A stretch of 64,000 bases of DNA from the NCBI GenBank assembly GCA_038049695.1, contig CP142457.1:22148501-22212500 (forward strand), written 5' to 3'. This document shows, piece after piece, positions 50,452-63,104 of this stretch. This DNA is from Cinnamomum chago. Taxonomy: Eukaryota > Streptophyta > Magnoliopsida > Laurales > Lauraceae. A program made the position numbers and the translations under genes. How positions within the stretch are numbered: position 1 is the first letter of the stretch; the number at the start of each line of letters is the position of its first letter. The notes beneath the pieces are model-generated. The model saw only the letters and a list, made by a program, of their open reading frames with translations. It ran no database searches and had not been told where the DNA came from.

Positions 50452-51576
50452 AACCTTTTTAGTTTAAAACTTGATCCCGGATATTTCTAGATGTTGCCTT
50501 TGTACACAGAGTCGCAAGTAACACAGTGTGGAGTGAACAATTTCCTAGAGCCGCAAAGATTCTGCTTTAGTACAAAAGTATCGTACGTCCCGCGCGAAGT
50601 TCGGGTTTTCTCCTTTACAACCAGAGAACTCCCCGAAAGTGTTTACCATACCCAAGGTTCGCCCGAAACCCGTTTTAAACCGAAAAGTAGCTCGAAATAT
50701 CCTAAAAGGTGCATCTCAACCCAGAATACCTTCAAATGGATTTCGAGGCGTGAGACAAGAGAAGGACACCCGAAACCCCTTCTATAGTAAAACGTGATCC
50801 TGCAATTTTCTAGAGGGAGTCTTTGGACCAAGAGTCGCATTAAAACACAGTGTAGAGTCAGCCATATTCTCGAGCCGTATAGATTGTGTTTTCGTACTAA
50901 AGGACCGTACGACCCGCACGAAGTACGGGTTTTCGCCTTTACAAACACTGAACTCCCCGAATGTGTTTTCCTTACCCAAGATTCGCCCGAAACCCGTTTT
51001 AAACCGAAAAGTAGCTCGAAATATCTTAAAGAGCGCATCTCAACCCAGAATCCCTACAAATGGATTTGGAGCCGTAAGGAAAGACAGAGACACCCGAAAC
51101 CCCATTTAGAGTAAAACGCAATCCCGGATTTTTCCAAAGGGAGTCTTTGGACCAAGAGTCGCATGAAACACAGTGTTGTCTCAACAACTTTCTAGAGTCG
51201 CATAGATTATATTTTCGTTCAAAAGTACCGTACGACCCTCGCATGAAGTTCCGGTTTTCGCCCTAGCAAACACTGAACTCCCCGAAAGTGATTTCCACAC
51301 TCAAGATTCACCCGAAACCCGTAGTAAACCGAAGAGTAGCTCGGAATATCCTAAAAATCTCAACTCATCCCAAAATCCCTTAATATGGATTTAGAGGCGT
51401 ACGATAAGACAAGGACACCCGAAACCCTTTTTAGTTTAAAACTTGATCCCGGATATTTCTAGATGTTGCCTTTATACACAGAGTCGCAAGAAACACAGTG
51501 TAGAGTCAACAATTTCCTAGAGCCGCAAAGATTCTGCTTTAGTACAAAAGTATCGTATGTCCCGCGCGAAGTTCGG

Positions 51577-53368
51577 GTTTTCTCCTTTTACAACCAGAGA
51601 ACTCCCCGAAAGTGTTTACCATACCCAAGGTTCGCCCGAAACCCGTTTTAAACATAAAAGTACCTCGAAATATCTTAAAAGGTGCATCTCAACCTAGAAT
51701 ACCTTCAAATGGATTTCGAGGCGTGAGACAAGAGAAGGACACCCGAAACCCCTTATAGAGTGAAACGTGATCCTGGAATTTTCTAGAGGGAGACTTTGGA
51801 CCAAGAATCGCATTAAAACACAGTGTAGAGTCAACCATATTCTCGAGCCGCATAGATTGTGTTTTCGTACTAAAGGACAGTACGACCCGCACGAAGTTCG
51901 GGTTTTCGCCTTTACAAACACTGAACTCCCCGAATGTGTTTTCCTTACCCAAGATTCGCCCGAAACCCGTTTTAAACCGAAAAGTAGCTCGAAATATCTT
52001 AAAGAGTGCATCTCAACCCAGAATCCCTTCAAATGGATTTGGAGCCGTAAGGAAAGACAGAGACACCCGAAACCCCATTTAGAGTAAAACGCAATCCCGG
52101 AGTTTTCCAAAGGGAGTCTTTGGACCAAGAGTCGCATGAAACACAGTGTTGACTCAACAACTTTCTAGAGTCGCATAGATTATATTTTCGTTCAAAAGTA
52201 CCGAACGACCCTCGCATGAAGTTCCGGTTTTCGCCCTAGCAAACACTGAACTCCCCGAAAGTGATTTCCACACTCAAGATTCACCCGAAACCCGTAGTAA
52301 ACCGAAGAGTAGCTCGGAATATCCTAAAAATCGCATCTCATCCCAAAATCCCTTAATATGAATTTAGAGGCGTACGATAAGACAAGGACACCCGAAACCC
52401 TTTTTATTTTAAAACTTGATCCCGGATATTTCTAGATGTTGCCTTTTTACAAAGAGTCGCAAGAAACACAGTGTGGAGTCAACAATTTCCTAGAGCCGCA
52501 AAGATTCTGCTTTAGTACAAAAGTATCGAACGTCCCGCGCGAAGTTCGGGTTTTCTCCTTTACAACCAGAGAACTCCCCGAAAGTGTTTACCATACCCAA
52601 GGTTCGCCCGAAACCCGTTTTAAACCGAAAAGTAGCTCGAAATATCCTAAATGGTGTATCTCAACCCAGAATACCTTCAAATGGATATCGAGGCGTGAGA
52701 CAAGAGAAGGACACCCGAAACCCCTTCTATAGTAAAACGTGATCCCGGAATTTTCTAGAGGGAGTCTTTGGACCAAGAGTCGCATTAAAACACAGTGTAG
52801 TGTCAGCCATATTCTCGAGCCGCATAGATTGTGTTTTCGTACTAAAGGACCGTACGACCCGCACGAAGTACGGGTTTTCGCCTTTACAAACACTGAACTC
52901 CCCGAATGTGTTTTCCTTACCCAAGATTCGCCCGAAACCCGTTTTAAACCGAAAAGTAGCTCGAAATATCTTAAAGAGCGCATCTCAACCCAGAATCCCT
53001 ACAAATGGATTTGGAGGCGTAAGGAAAGACAGAGACACCCGAAACCCCATTTAGAGTACAACGCAATCCCGGATTTTTCCAAAGGGAGTCTTTGGACCAA
53101 GAGTCGCATGAAACACAGTGTTGACTCAACAACTTTCTAGAGCCGCACAGATTATGTTTTCGTTCAAAAGTACCGTACGACCCTCGCATGAAGTTCCGGT
53201 TTTCGCCCTAGCAAACACTGAACTCCCCGAAAGTGATTTCCACACTCAAGATTCACCCGAAACCCGTAGTAAACCGAAGAGTAGCTCGGAATATCCTAAA
53301 AATCGCATCTCATCCCAAAATCCCTTAATATGGATTTAGAGGCGTACGATAAGACAAGGACACCCGAA
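51577..53368 (+). repeat. 2917 bp duplication, copy 2
   Basis: It matches copy 1 through the same chain of rare variants. The C start just before it (51440) is of the ttatacac and cagtgtagagtc type of 47550, so the left junction falls inside a C monomer. Confidence 0.83.
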
Positions 53369-53384
53369 ACCCTTTTTATTTTAA

Positions 53385-54952
53385 AACTTGATCCCGGATA
53401 TTTCTAGATGTTGCCTTTTTACACAGAGTCGCAAGAAACACAGTGTGGAGTCAACAATTTCCTAGAGCCGCAAAGATTCTGCTTTAGTACAAAAGTATCG
53501 TACGTCCCGCGCGAAGTTCGGGTTTTCTCCTTTACAACCAGAGAACTCCCCGAAAGTGTTTACCATACCCAAGGTTCGCCCGAAACCCGTTTTAAACCGA
53601 AAAGTAGCTCGAAATATCCTAAAAGGTGCATCTCAACACAGAATAACTTCAAATGGATTTCGAGGCGTGAGACAAGAGAAGGACACCTGAAACCCCTTCT
53701 AGAGTAAAACGTGATCCTGGAATTTTCTAGAGGGAGTCTTTGGACCAAGAGTCGCATTAAAACACAGTGTAGAGTCAACCATATTCTCGAGCCGCATAGA
53801 TTGTGTTTTCGTACTAAAGGACCGTACGACCCGCACGAAGTTCGGGTTTTCGCCTTTACAAACACTGAACTCCCCGAATGTGTTTTCCTTACCCAAGATT
53901 CGCCCGAAACCCGTTTTAAACCGAAAAGTAGCTCGAAATATCTTAAAGAGCGCATCTCAACCCAGAATCCCTACAAATGGATTTGGAGCCGTAAGGAAAG
54001 ACAGAGACACCCGAAACCCCATTTAGAGTAAAACGCAATCCCGGATTTTTCCAAAGGGAGTCTTTGGACCAAGAGTCGCATGAAACACAGTGTTGTCTCA
54101 ACAACTTTCTAGAGTCGCATAGATTATATTTTCGTTCAAAAGTACCGTACGACCCTCGCATGAAGTTCCGGTTTTCGCCCTAGCAAACACTGAACTCCCC
54201 GAAAGTGATTTCCACACTCAAGATTCACCCGAAACCCGTAGTAAACCGAAGAGTAGCTCGGAATATCCTAAAAATCGCATCTCATCCCAAAATCCCTTGA
54301 TATGAATTTAGAGGCGTACGATAAGACAAGGACACCCGAAACCCTTTTTATTTTAAAACTTGATCCCGGATATTTCTAGATGTTGCCTTTTTACAAAGAG
54401 TCGCAAGAAACACAGTGTGGAGTCAATAATTTCCTAGAGCCGAAAAGATTATGCTTTAGTACAAAAGTATCGTACGTCCCGCGCGAAGTTCGGGTTTTCT
54501 CCTTTACGACCAGAGAACTCCCCGAAAGTGTTTACCATACCCAACGTTCGCCCGAAACCCGTTTTAAACCGAAAAGTAGCTCGAAATATCTTAAAGAGCT
54601 CATCTCAACCCAGAATCCCTTCAAATGGATTTGGAGCCGTAGGGAAAGACAGAGACACCCGAAACCCCATTTAGAGTAAAACGCAATCCCGGATTTTTCC
54701 AAAGGGAGTCTTTGGACCAAGAGTCGCATGAAACACAGTGTTGAGTCAACAACTTTCTAGAGCCGCACAGATTATGTTTTCGTTCAAAAGTACCGTAATA
54801 CCCTCGCACGAAGTTCCGGTTTTCGCCCTAGCAAACACAAAACTCCCCGAAAGTGATTTCCACACTCAAGATTCACACGAAACCCGTAGTAAACCGAAGA
54901 GTAGCTCGGAATATCCTAAAAATCGCATCTCATCCCAAAATCCCTTAATATG
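53385..54952 (+). repeat. 1620 bp (five-monomer) duplication, copy 1
   Basis: A trimer and most of a dimer match the next 1620 bp. The trimer halves look the same, including aataacttc in C and tgttgtctcaac in B, apart from gagtcgcat versus gagtcgcag. The dimer halves differ at several sites. The trimer also matches 45930-46901 (offset 7455). Confidence 0.82.
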
Positions 54953-55004
54953 AATTTAGAGGCGTACGATAAGACAAGGACACCCGAAACCCTTTTTATT
55001 TTAA
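54357..55004 (+). repeat. Dimer unit 12
   Basis: The hybrid is 54357-54679 and B is 54680-55004. It has gagtcaataattt in the hybrid and ccgtagggaaag near its end. B has taccgtaatacc with private acacaaaactcc and attcacacg, then ends in the atatgaattta form. Confidence 0.92.
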
Positions 55005-55976
55005 AACTTGATCCCGGATATTTCTAGATGTTGCCTTTTTACACAGAGTCGCAAGAAACACAGTGTGGAGTCAACAATTTCCTAGAGCCGCAAAGATTCT
55101 GCTTTAGTACAAAAGTATCGTACGTCCCGCGCGAAGTTCGGGTTTTCTCCTTTACAACCAGAGAACTCCCCGAAAGTGTTTACCATACCCAAGGTTCGCC
55201 CGAAACCCGTTTTAAACCGAAAAGTAGCTCGAAATATCCTAAAAGGTGCATCTCAACACAGAATAACTTCAAATGGATTTCGAGGCGTGAGACAAGAGAA
55301 GGACACCTGAAACCCCTTCTAGAGTAAAACGTGATCCTGGAATTTTCTAGAGGGAGTCTTTGGACCAAGAGTCGCATTAAAACACAGTGTAGAGTCAACC
55401 ATATTCTCGAGCCGCATAGATTGTGTTTTCGTACTAAAGGACCGTACGACCCGCACGAAGTTCGGGTTTTCGCCTTTACAAACACTGAACTCCCCGAATG
55501 TGTTTTCCTTACCCAAGATTCGCCCGAAACCCGTTTTAAACCGAAAAGTAGCTCGAAATATCTTAAAGAGCGCATCTCAACCCAGAATCCCTACAAATGG
55601 ATTTGGAGCCGTAAGGAAAGACAGAGACACCCGAAACCCCATTTAGAGTAAAACGCAATCCCGGATTTTTCCAAAGGGAGTCTTTGGACCAAGAGTCGCA
55701 TGAAACACAGTGTTGTCTCAACAACTTTCTAGAGTCGCAGAGATTATATTTTCGTTCAAAAGTACCGTACGACCCTCGCATGAAGTTCCGGTTTTCGCCC
55801 TAGCAAACACTGAACTCCCCGAAAGTGATTTCCACACTCAAGATTCACCCGAAACCCGTAGTAAACCGAAGAGTAGCTCGGAATATCCTAAAAATCGCAT
55901 CTCATCCCAAAATCCCTTGATATGAATTTAGAGGCGTACGATAAGACAAGGACACCCGAAACCCTTTTTATTTTAA
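55005..55976 (+). repeat. Single trimer, copy 2 of the 1620 bp unit
   Basis: It is almost the same as 53385-54356. Its B begins tgttgtctcaac and has gagtcgcagagatt, a variant found again only near 60590. Confidence 0.93.
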
Positions 55977-56624
55977 AACTTGATCCCGGATATTTCTAGA
56001 TGTTGCCTTTTTACAAAGAGTCGCAAGAAACACAGTGTGGAGTCAATAATTTCCTAGAGCCGAAAAGATTATGCTTTAGTACAAAGGTATCGTACGTCCC
56101 GCGCGAAGTTCGGGTTTTCTCCTTTACGACCAGAGAACTCCCGGAAAGTGTTTACCATACCCAACGTTCGCCCGAAACCCGTTTTAAACCGAAAAGTAGC
56201 TCGAAATATCTTAAAGAGCTCATCTCAACCCAGAATCCCTTCAAATGGATTTGGAGCCGTAAGGAAAGACAGAGACACCCGAAACCCCATTTAGAGTAAA
56301 ACGCAATCCCGGATTTTTCCAAAGGGAGTCTTTGGACCAAGAGTCGCATGAAACATAGTGTTGACTCAACAACTTTCTAGAGCCGCACAGATTATGTTTT
56401 CGTTCAAAAGTACCGTAATACCCTCGCACGAAGTTCCGGTTTTCGCCCTAGCAAACACAGAACTCCCCGAAAGTGATTTCCACACTCAAGATTCACCCGA
56501 AACCCGTAGTAAACCGAAGAGTAGCTCGGAATATCCTAAAAATCGCATCTCATCCCAAAATTCCTTAATATGGATTTAGAGGCGTACGATAAGACAAGGA
56601 CACCCGAAACCCTTTTTAGTTTAA
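55977..56624 (+). repeat. Dimer unit 13
   Basis: The hybrid is 55977-56299 and B is 56300-56624. Tags are gtacaaaggtatcg, ctcccggaaag and aaacatagtg; the last two are shared with the dimer at 46902. Confidence 0.92.
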
Positions 56625-57596
56625 AACTTGATCCCGGATATTTCTAGATGTTGCCTTTATACACAGAGTCGCAAGAAACACAGTGTGGAGTCAACAATTT
56701 CCTAGAGCCGCAAAGATTCTGCTTTAGTACAAAAGTATCGAACGTCCCGCGCGAAGTTCGGGTTTTCTCCTTTACAACCAGAGAACTCCCCGAAAGTGTT
56801 TACCATACCCAAGGTTCGCCCGAAACCCGTTTTAAACCGAAAAGTAGCTCGAAATATCCTAAATGGTGTATCTCAACCCAGAATACCTTCAAATGGATAT
56901 CGAGGCGTGAGACAAGAGAAGGACACCCGAAACCCCTTCTATAGTAAAACGTGATCCCGGAATTTTCTAGAGGGAGTCTTTGGACCAAGAGTCGCATTAA
57001 AACACAGTGTAGTGTCAGCCATATTCTCGAGCCGCATAGATTGTGTTTTCGTACTAAAGGACCGTACGACCCGCACGAAGTACGGGTTTTCGCCTTTACA
57101 AACACTGAACTCCCCGAATGTGTTTTCCTTACCCAAGATTCGCCCGAAACCCGTTTTAAACCGAAAAGTAGCTCGAAATATCTTAAAGAGCGCATCTCAA
57201 CCCAGAATCCCTACAAATGGATTTGGAGGCGTAAGGAAAGACAGAGACACCCGAAACCCCATTTAGAGTCAAACGCAATCCCGGATTTTTCCAAAGGGAG
57301 TCTTTGGACCAAGAGTCGCATGAAACACAGTGTTGACTCAACAACTTTCTAGAGCCGCACAGATTATGTTTTCGTTCAAAAGTACCGTACGACCCTCGCA
57401 TGAAGTTCCGGTTTTTGCCCTAGTGAACACTGAACTCCTCGAAAGTGATTTCCACACCCAAGATTCACCCGAAACCCGTTGTAAACCGAAGAGTAGCTCG
57501 GAATATCCTAAAAATCGCATCTCATCCCAAAATCCCAAAATATGGATTTAGAGACGTACGATAAGACAAGGACACCCGAAAACCTTTTTAGTTTAA
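56625..57596 (+). repeat. Single trimer between dimers
   Basis: C has tatcgaacgtcc and aaatggtgt, A has tgtcagcc and ends gagtcaaacgc (a third form of the taa/tac site), and B has cctagtgaacac and aacccgttgtaaacc. Confidence 0.93.
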
Positions 57597-58244
57597 AACT
57601 TGATCCCGGATATTTCTAGATGTTGCCTTTTTACAAAGAGTCGCAAGAAACACAGTGTGGAGTCAATAATTTCCTAGAGCCGAAAAGATTATGCCTTAGT
57701 ACAAAAGTATCGTACGTCCCGCGCGAAGTTCGGGTTTTCTCCTTTACGACCAGAGAACTCCCCGAAAGTGTTTACCATACCCAACGTTCGCCCGAAACCC
57801 GTTTTAAACCGAAAAGTAGCTCGATATATCTTAAAGAGCTCATCTCAACCCAGAATCCCTTCAAATGGATTTGGAGCCGTAAGGAAAGACAGAGACACCC
57901 GAAACCCCATTTAGAGTAAAACGCAATCCCGGATTTTTCCAAAGGGAGTCTTTGGACCAAGAGTCGCATGAAACACAGTGTTGTCTCAACAACTTTCTAG
58001 AGTCGCATAGATTATATTTTCGTTCAAAAGTACCGTACGACCCTCTAATGAAGTTCCGGTTTTCGCCCTAGCAAACACTGAACTCCCCGAAAGTGATTTC
58101 CACACTCAAGATTCACCCGAAACCCGTAGTAAACCGAAGAGTAGCTCGGAATATCCTAAAAATCGCATCTCATCCCAAAATTCCTTAATATGGATTTGGA
58201 GGCGTACGATAAGACAAGGACACCCGAAACCCTTTTTAGTTTAA
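57597..58244 (+). repeat. Dimer unit 14
   Basis: The hybrid is 57597-57919 and B is 57920-58244. The hybrid has atgccttag and gctcgatatatc, and B has tgttgtctcaac, ccctctaatgaag and the A-like ggatttggaggcg end. Confidence 0.92.
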
Positions 58245-60188
58245 AACTTGATCCCGGATATTTCTAGATGTTGCCTTTATACACAGAGTCGCAAGAAACA
58301 CAGTGTGGAGTCAACAATTTCCTAGAGCCGCAAAGATTCTGCTTTAGTACAAAAGTATCGTACGTCCCGCGCGAAGTTCGGGTTTTCTCCTTTACAACCA
58401 GAGAACTCCCCGAAAGTGTTTACCATACCCAAGGTTCGCCCGAAACCCGTTTTAAACCGAAAAGTAGCTCGAAATATCCTAAAAGGTGCATCTCAAACCA
58501 GAATACCTTCAAATGGATTTCGAGGCGTGAGACAAGAGAAGGACACCCGAAACCCCTTCTATAGTAAAACGTGATTCTGGAATTTTCTAGAGGGAGTCTT
58601 TGGACCAAGAGTCGCATTAAAACACAGTGTAGAGTCAACCATATTCTCGAGCCGCATAGATTGTGTTTTCATACTAAAGGACCGTACGACCCGCACGAAG
58701 TACGGGTTTTCGCCTTTACAAACACTGAACTCCCCGAATGTGTTTTCCTTACCCAAGATTCGCCCGAAACCCGTTTTAAACCGAAAAGTAGCTCGAAATA
58801 TCTTAAAGAGCGCATCTCAACCCAGAATCCCATCAAATGGATTTGGAGCCGTAAGGAAAGACAGAGACACCCGAAACCCCATTTAGAGTAAAACGCAATC
58901 CCGGATTTTTCCAAAGGGAGTCTTTGGACCAAGAGTCGCATGAAACACAGTGTTGACTCAACAACTTTCTAGAGCCGCACAGATTATGTTTTCGTTCAAA
59001 AGTACCGTACGACCCTCGCATGAAGTTCCGGTTTTCGCCCTAGCAAACACCGAACTCCTCGAAAGTGATTTCCACACCCAAGATTCACCCGAAACCCGTA
59101 TTAAACCGAAGAGTAGCTCGGAATATCCTAAAAATCGCATCTCATCCCAAAATCCCAAAATATGGATTTAGAGACGTACGATAAGACAAGGACACCCGAA
59201 AACCTTTTTAGTTTAAAACTTGATCCCGGATATTTCTAGATGTTGCCTTTGTACACAAAGTCGCAAGAAACACAGTGTGGAGTTAACAATTTCCTAGAGC
59301 CGCAAAGATTCTGCTTTAGTACAAAAGTATCGTACGTCCCGCGCGAAGTTCGGGTTTTCTCCTTTACAACCAGAGAACTCCCCGAAAGTGTTTACCATAC
59401 CCAAGGTTCGCCCGAAACCCGTTTTAAACCGAAAAGTAGCTCGAAATATCTTAAAAGGTGCATCTCAACCTAGAATACCTTCAAATGGATTTCGAGGCGT
59501 GAGACAAGAGAAGGACACCCGAAACCCCTTATAGAGTGAAACGTGATCCTGGAATTTTCTAGAGGGAGTCTTTGGACCAAGAATCGCATTAAAACACAGT
59601 GTAGAGTCAGCCATATTCTCGAGCCGCATAGATTGTGTTTTCGTACTAAAGGACCGTACGACCCGCACGAAGTACGGGTTTTCGCCTTTACAAACACTGA
59701 ACTCCCCGAATGTGTTTTCCTTACCCAAGATTCGCCCGAAACCCATTTTAAACCGAAAAGTAGCTCGAAATATCTTAAAGAGCGCATCTCAACCCAGAAT
59801 CCCTACAAATGGATTTGGAGCCGTAAGGAAAGACAGAGACACCCGAAACCCCATTTAGAGTAAAACGCAATCCCGGATTTTTCCAAAGGGAGTCTTTGGA
59901 CCAAGAGTCGCATGAAACACAGTGTTGACTCAACAACTTTCTAGAGACGCATAGATTATATTTTCGTTCAAAAGTACCGTACGACCCTCGCATGAAGTTC
60001 CGGTTTTCGCCCTAGCAAACACTGAACTCCCCGAAAGTGATTTCCACACTCAAGATTCACCCGAAACCCGTAGTAAACCGAAGAGTAGCTCGGAATATCC
60101 TAAAAATCGCATCTCATCCCAAAATCCCAAAATATGGATTTAGAGACGTACGATAAGACAAGGACACCCGAAAACCTTTTTAGTTTAA
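58245..60188 (+). repeat. Run of two trimers
   Basis: Units start at 58245 and 59217. The C at 59217 has acacaaagtcgc and an end of the 6406 type (tcttaaaaggtgc, aacctagaata). Its B starts gagacgcatagattatatt and finishes in the atcccaaaatatgg form, two subtypes joined in one monomer. Confidence 0.93.
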
Positions 60189-60836
60189 AACTTGATCCCG
60201 GATATTTCTAGATGTTGCCTTTGTACACAAAGTCGCAAGAAACACAGTGTGGAGTGAACAATTTCCTAGAGCCGCAAAGATTCTGCTTTAGTACAAAAGT
60301 ATCGTACGTCCCGCGCGAAGTTCGGGTTTTCTCCTTTACGACCAGAGAACTCCCCGAAAGTGTTTACCATACCCAACGTTCGCCCGATACCCGTTTTAAA
60401 CCGAAAAGTAGCTCGAAATATCTTAAAGAGCTCATCTCAACCCAGAATCCCTTCAAATGGATTTGGAGCCGTAAGGAAAGACAGAGACACCCGAAACCCC
60501 ATTTAGAGTAAAACGCAATCCCGGATTTTTCCAAAGGGAGTCTTTGGACCAAGAGTCGCATGAAACACAGTGTTGTCTCAACAACTTTCTAGAGTCGCAG
60601 AGATTATATTTTCGTTCAAAAGTACCGTACGACCCTCGCATGAAGTTCCGGTTTTCGCCCTAGCAAACACTGAACTCCCCGAAAGTGATTTCCACACTCA
60701 AGATTCACCCGAAACCCGTAGTAAACCGAAGAGTAGCTCGGAATATCCTAAAAATCGCATCTCATCCCAAAATCCCTTGATATGAATTTAGAGGCGTACG
60801 ATAAGACAAGGACACCCGAAACCCTTTTTATTTTAA
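60189..60836 (+). repeat. Dimer unit 15 (recombinant hybrid)
   Basis: The hybrid is 60189-60511 and B is 60512-60836. Its first part matches the C at 59217 (acacaaagtcgc, gcaaagattctg), unlike all other dimers (cgaaaagattatgc). From tttacgaccag on it is an ordinary dimer hybrid with GAGCTC. Confidence 0.92.
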
Positions 60837-61484
60837 AACTTGATCCCGGATATTTCTAGATGTTGCCTTTTTACAAAGAGTCGCAAGAAACACAGTGTGG
60901 AGTCAATAATTTCCTAGAGCCGAAAAGATTATGCTTTAGTACAAAGGTATCGTACGTCCCGCGCGAAGTTCGGGTTTTCTCCTTTACGACCAGAGAACTC
61001 CCGGAAAGTGTTTACCATACCCAACGTTCGCCCGAAACCCGTTTTAAACCGAAAAGTAGCTCGAAATATCTTAAAGAGCTCATCTCAACCCAGAATCCCT
61101 TCAAATGGATTTGGAGCCGTAAGGAAAGACAGAGACACCCGAAACCCCATTTAGAGTAAAACGCAATCCCGGATTTTTCCAAAGGGAGTCTTTGGACCAA
61201 GAGTCGCATGAAACATAGTGTTGACTCAACAACTTTCTAGAGCCGCACAGATTATGTTTTCGTTCAAAAGTACCGTAATACCCTCGCACGAAGTTCCGGT
61301 TTTCGCCCTAGCAAACACAGAACTCCCCGAAAGTGATTTCCACACTCAAGATTCACCCGAAACCCGTAGTAAACCGAAGAGTAGCTCGGAATATCCTAAA
61401 AATCGCATCTCATCCCAAAATTCCTTAATATGGATTTAGAGGCGTACGATAAGACAAGGACACCCGAAACCCTTTTTAGTTTAA
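60837..61484 (+). repeat. Dimer unit 16 (copy of dimer 13)
   Basis: The hybrid is 60837-61159 and B is 61160-61484; no difference from 55977-56624 was seen. Confidence 0.92.
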
Positions 61485-62456
61485 AACTTGATCCCGGATA
61501 TTTCTAGATGTTGCCTTTATACACAGAGTCGCAAGAAACACAGTGTGGAGTCAACAATTTCCTAGAGCCGCAAAGATTCTGCTTTAGTACAAAAGTATCG
61601 AACGTCCCGCGCGAAGTTCGGGTTTTCTCCTTTACAACCAGAGAACTCCCCGAAAGTGTTTACCATACCCAAGGTTCGCCCGAAACCCGTTTTAAACCGA
61701 AAAGTAGCTCGAAATATCCTAAATGGTGTATCTCAACCCAGAATACCTTCAAATGGATATCGAGGCGTGAGACAAGAGAAGGACACCCGAAACCCCTTCT
61801 ATAGTAAAACGTGATCCCGGAATTTTCTAGAGGGAGTCTTTGGACCAAGAGTCGCATTAAAACACAGTGTAGTGTCAGCCATATTCTCGAGCCGCATAGA
61901 TTGTGTTTTCGTACTAAAGGACCGTACGACCCGCACGAAGTACGGGTTTTCGCCTTTACAAACACTGAACTCCCCGAATGTGTTTTCCTTACCCAAGATT
62001 CGCCCGAAACCCGTTTTAAACCGAAAAGTAGCTCGAAATATCTTAAAGAGCGCATCTCAACCCAGAATCCCTACAAATGGATTTGGAGGCGTAAGGAAAG
62101 ACAGAGACACCCGAAACCCCATTTAGAGTCAAACGCAATCCCGGATTTTTCCAAAGGGAGTCTTTGGACCAAGAGTCGCATGAAACACAGTGTTGACTCA
62201 ACAACTTTCTAGAGCCGCACAGATTATGTTTTCGTTCAAAAGTACCGTACGACCCTCGCATGAAGTTCCGGTTTTTGCCCTAGTGAACACTGAACTCCTC
62301 GAAAGTGATTTCCACACCCAAGATTCACCCGAAACCCGTTGTAAACCGAAGAGTAGCTCGGAATATCCTAAAAATCGCATCTCATCCCAAAATCCCAAAA
62401 TATGGATTTAGAGACGTACGATAAGACAAGGACACCCGAAAACCTTTTTAGTTTAA
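61485..62456 (+). repeat. Single trimer between dimers (copy of 56625)
   Basis: It carries tatcgaacgtcc, gagtcaaacgc and aacccgttgtaaacc as in the first copy. Confidence 0.93.
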
Positions 62457-63104
62457 AACTTGATCCCGGATATTTCTAGATGTTGCCTTTTTACAAAGAG
62501 TCGCAAGAAACACAGTGTGGAGTCAATAATTTCCTAGAGCCGAAAAGATTATGCCTTAGTACAAAAGTATCGTACGTCCCGCGCGAAGTTCGGGTTTTCT
62601 CCTTTACGACCAGAGAACTCCCCGAAAGTGTTTACCATACCCAACGTTCGCCCGAAACCCGTTTTAAACCGAAAAGTAGCTCGATATATCTTAAAGAGCT
62701 CATCTCAACCCAGAATCCCTTCAAATGGATTTGGAGCCGTAAGGAAAGACAGAGACACCCGAAACCCCATTTAGAGTAAAACGCAATCCCGGATTTTTCC
62801 AAAGGGAGTCTTTGGACCAAGAGTCGCATGAAACACAGTGTTGTCTCAACAACTTTCTAGAGTCGCATAGATTATATTTTCGTTCAAAAGTACCGTACGA
62901 CCCTCTAATGAAGTTCCGGTTTTCGCCCTAGCAAACACTGAACTCCCCGAAAGTGATTTCCACACTCAAGATTCACCCGAAACCCGTAGTAAACCGAAGA
63001 GTAGCTCGGAATATCCTAAAAATCGCATCTCATCCCAAAATTCCTTAATATGGATTTGGAGGCGTACGATAAGACAAGGACACCCGAAACCCTTTTTAGT
63101 TTAA
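62457..63104 (+). repeat. Dimer unit 17 (copy of dimer 14)
   Basis: The hybrid is 62457-62779 and B is 62780-63104; it carries gctcgatatatc and ccctctaatgaag. Confidence 0.92.

Larger units (their letters stand above)
47550..54356 (+). repeat. Run of seven trimers
   Basis: Units start at 47550, 48523, 49496, 50468, 51440, 52413 and 53385. Three of them (47550, 48523, 51440) have the extra T in C and share aaacataaaagtag or aaacataaaagtac, a change inside the stretch that is constant elsewhere. The units at 47550 and 48523 are nearly the same sequence (973 bp offset). The C at 50468 has gcaagtaacac and gagtgaac. Confidence 0.94.
55593..59140 (+). repeat. 4860 bp tandem duplication, copy 1 (compared part)
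   Basis: Because 4860 is an exact multiple of 60, the listed sequence rows line up with those from 60453 on. Row by row no difference was seen over 3.5 kb. The full period (15 monomers) runs on to about 60452. The left border is set by the last differences (ctacaaatgg here, cttcaaatgg in the other copy). Confidence 0.93.
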
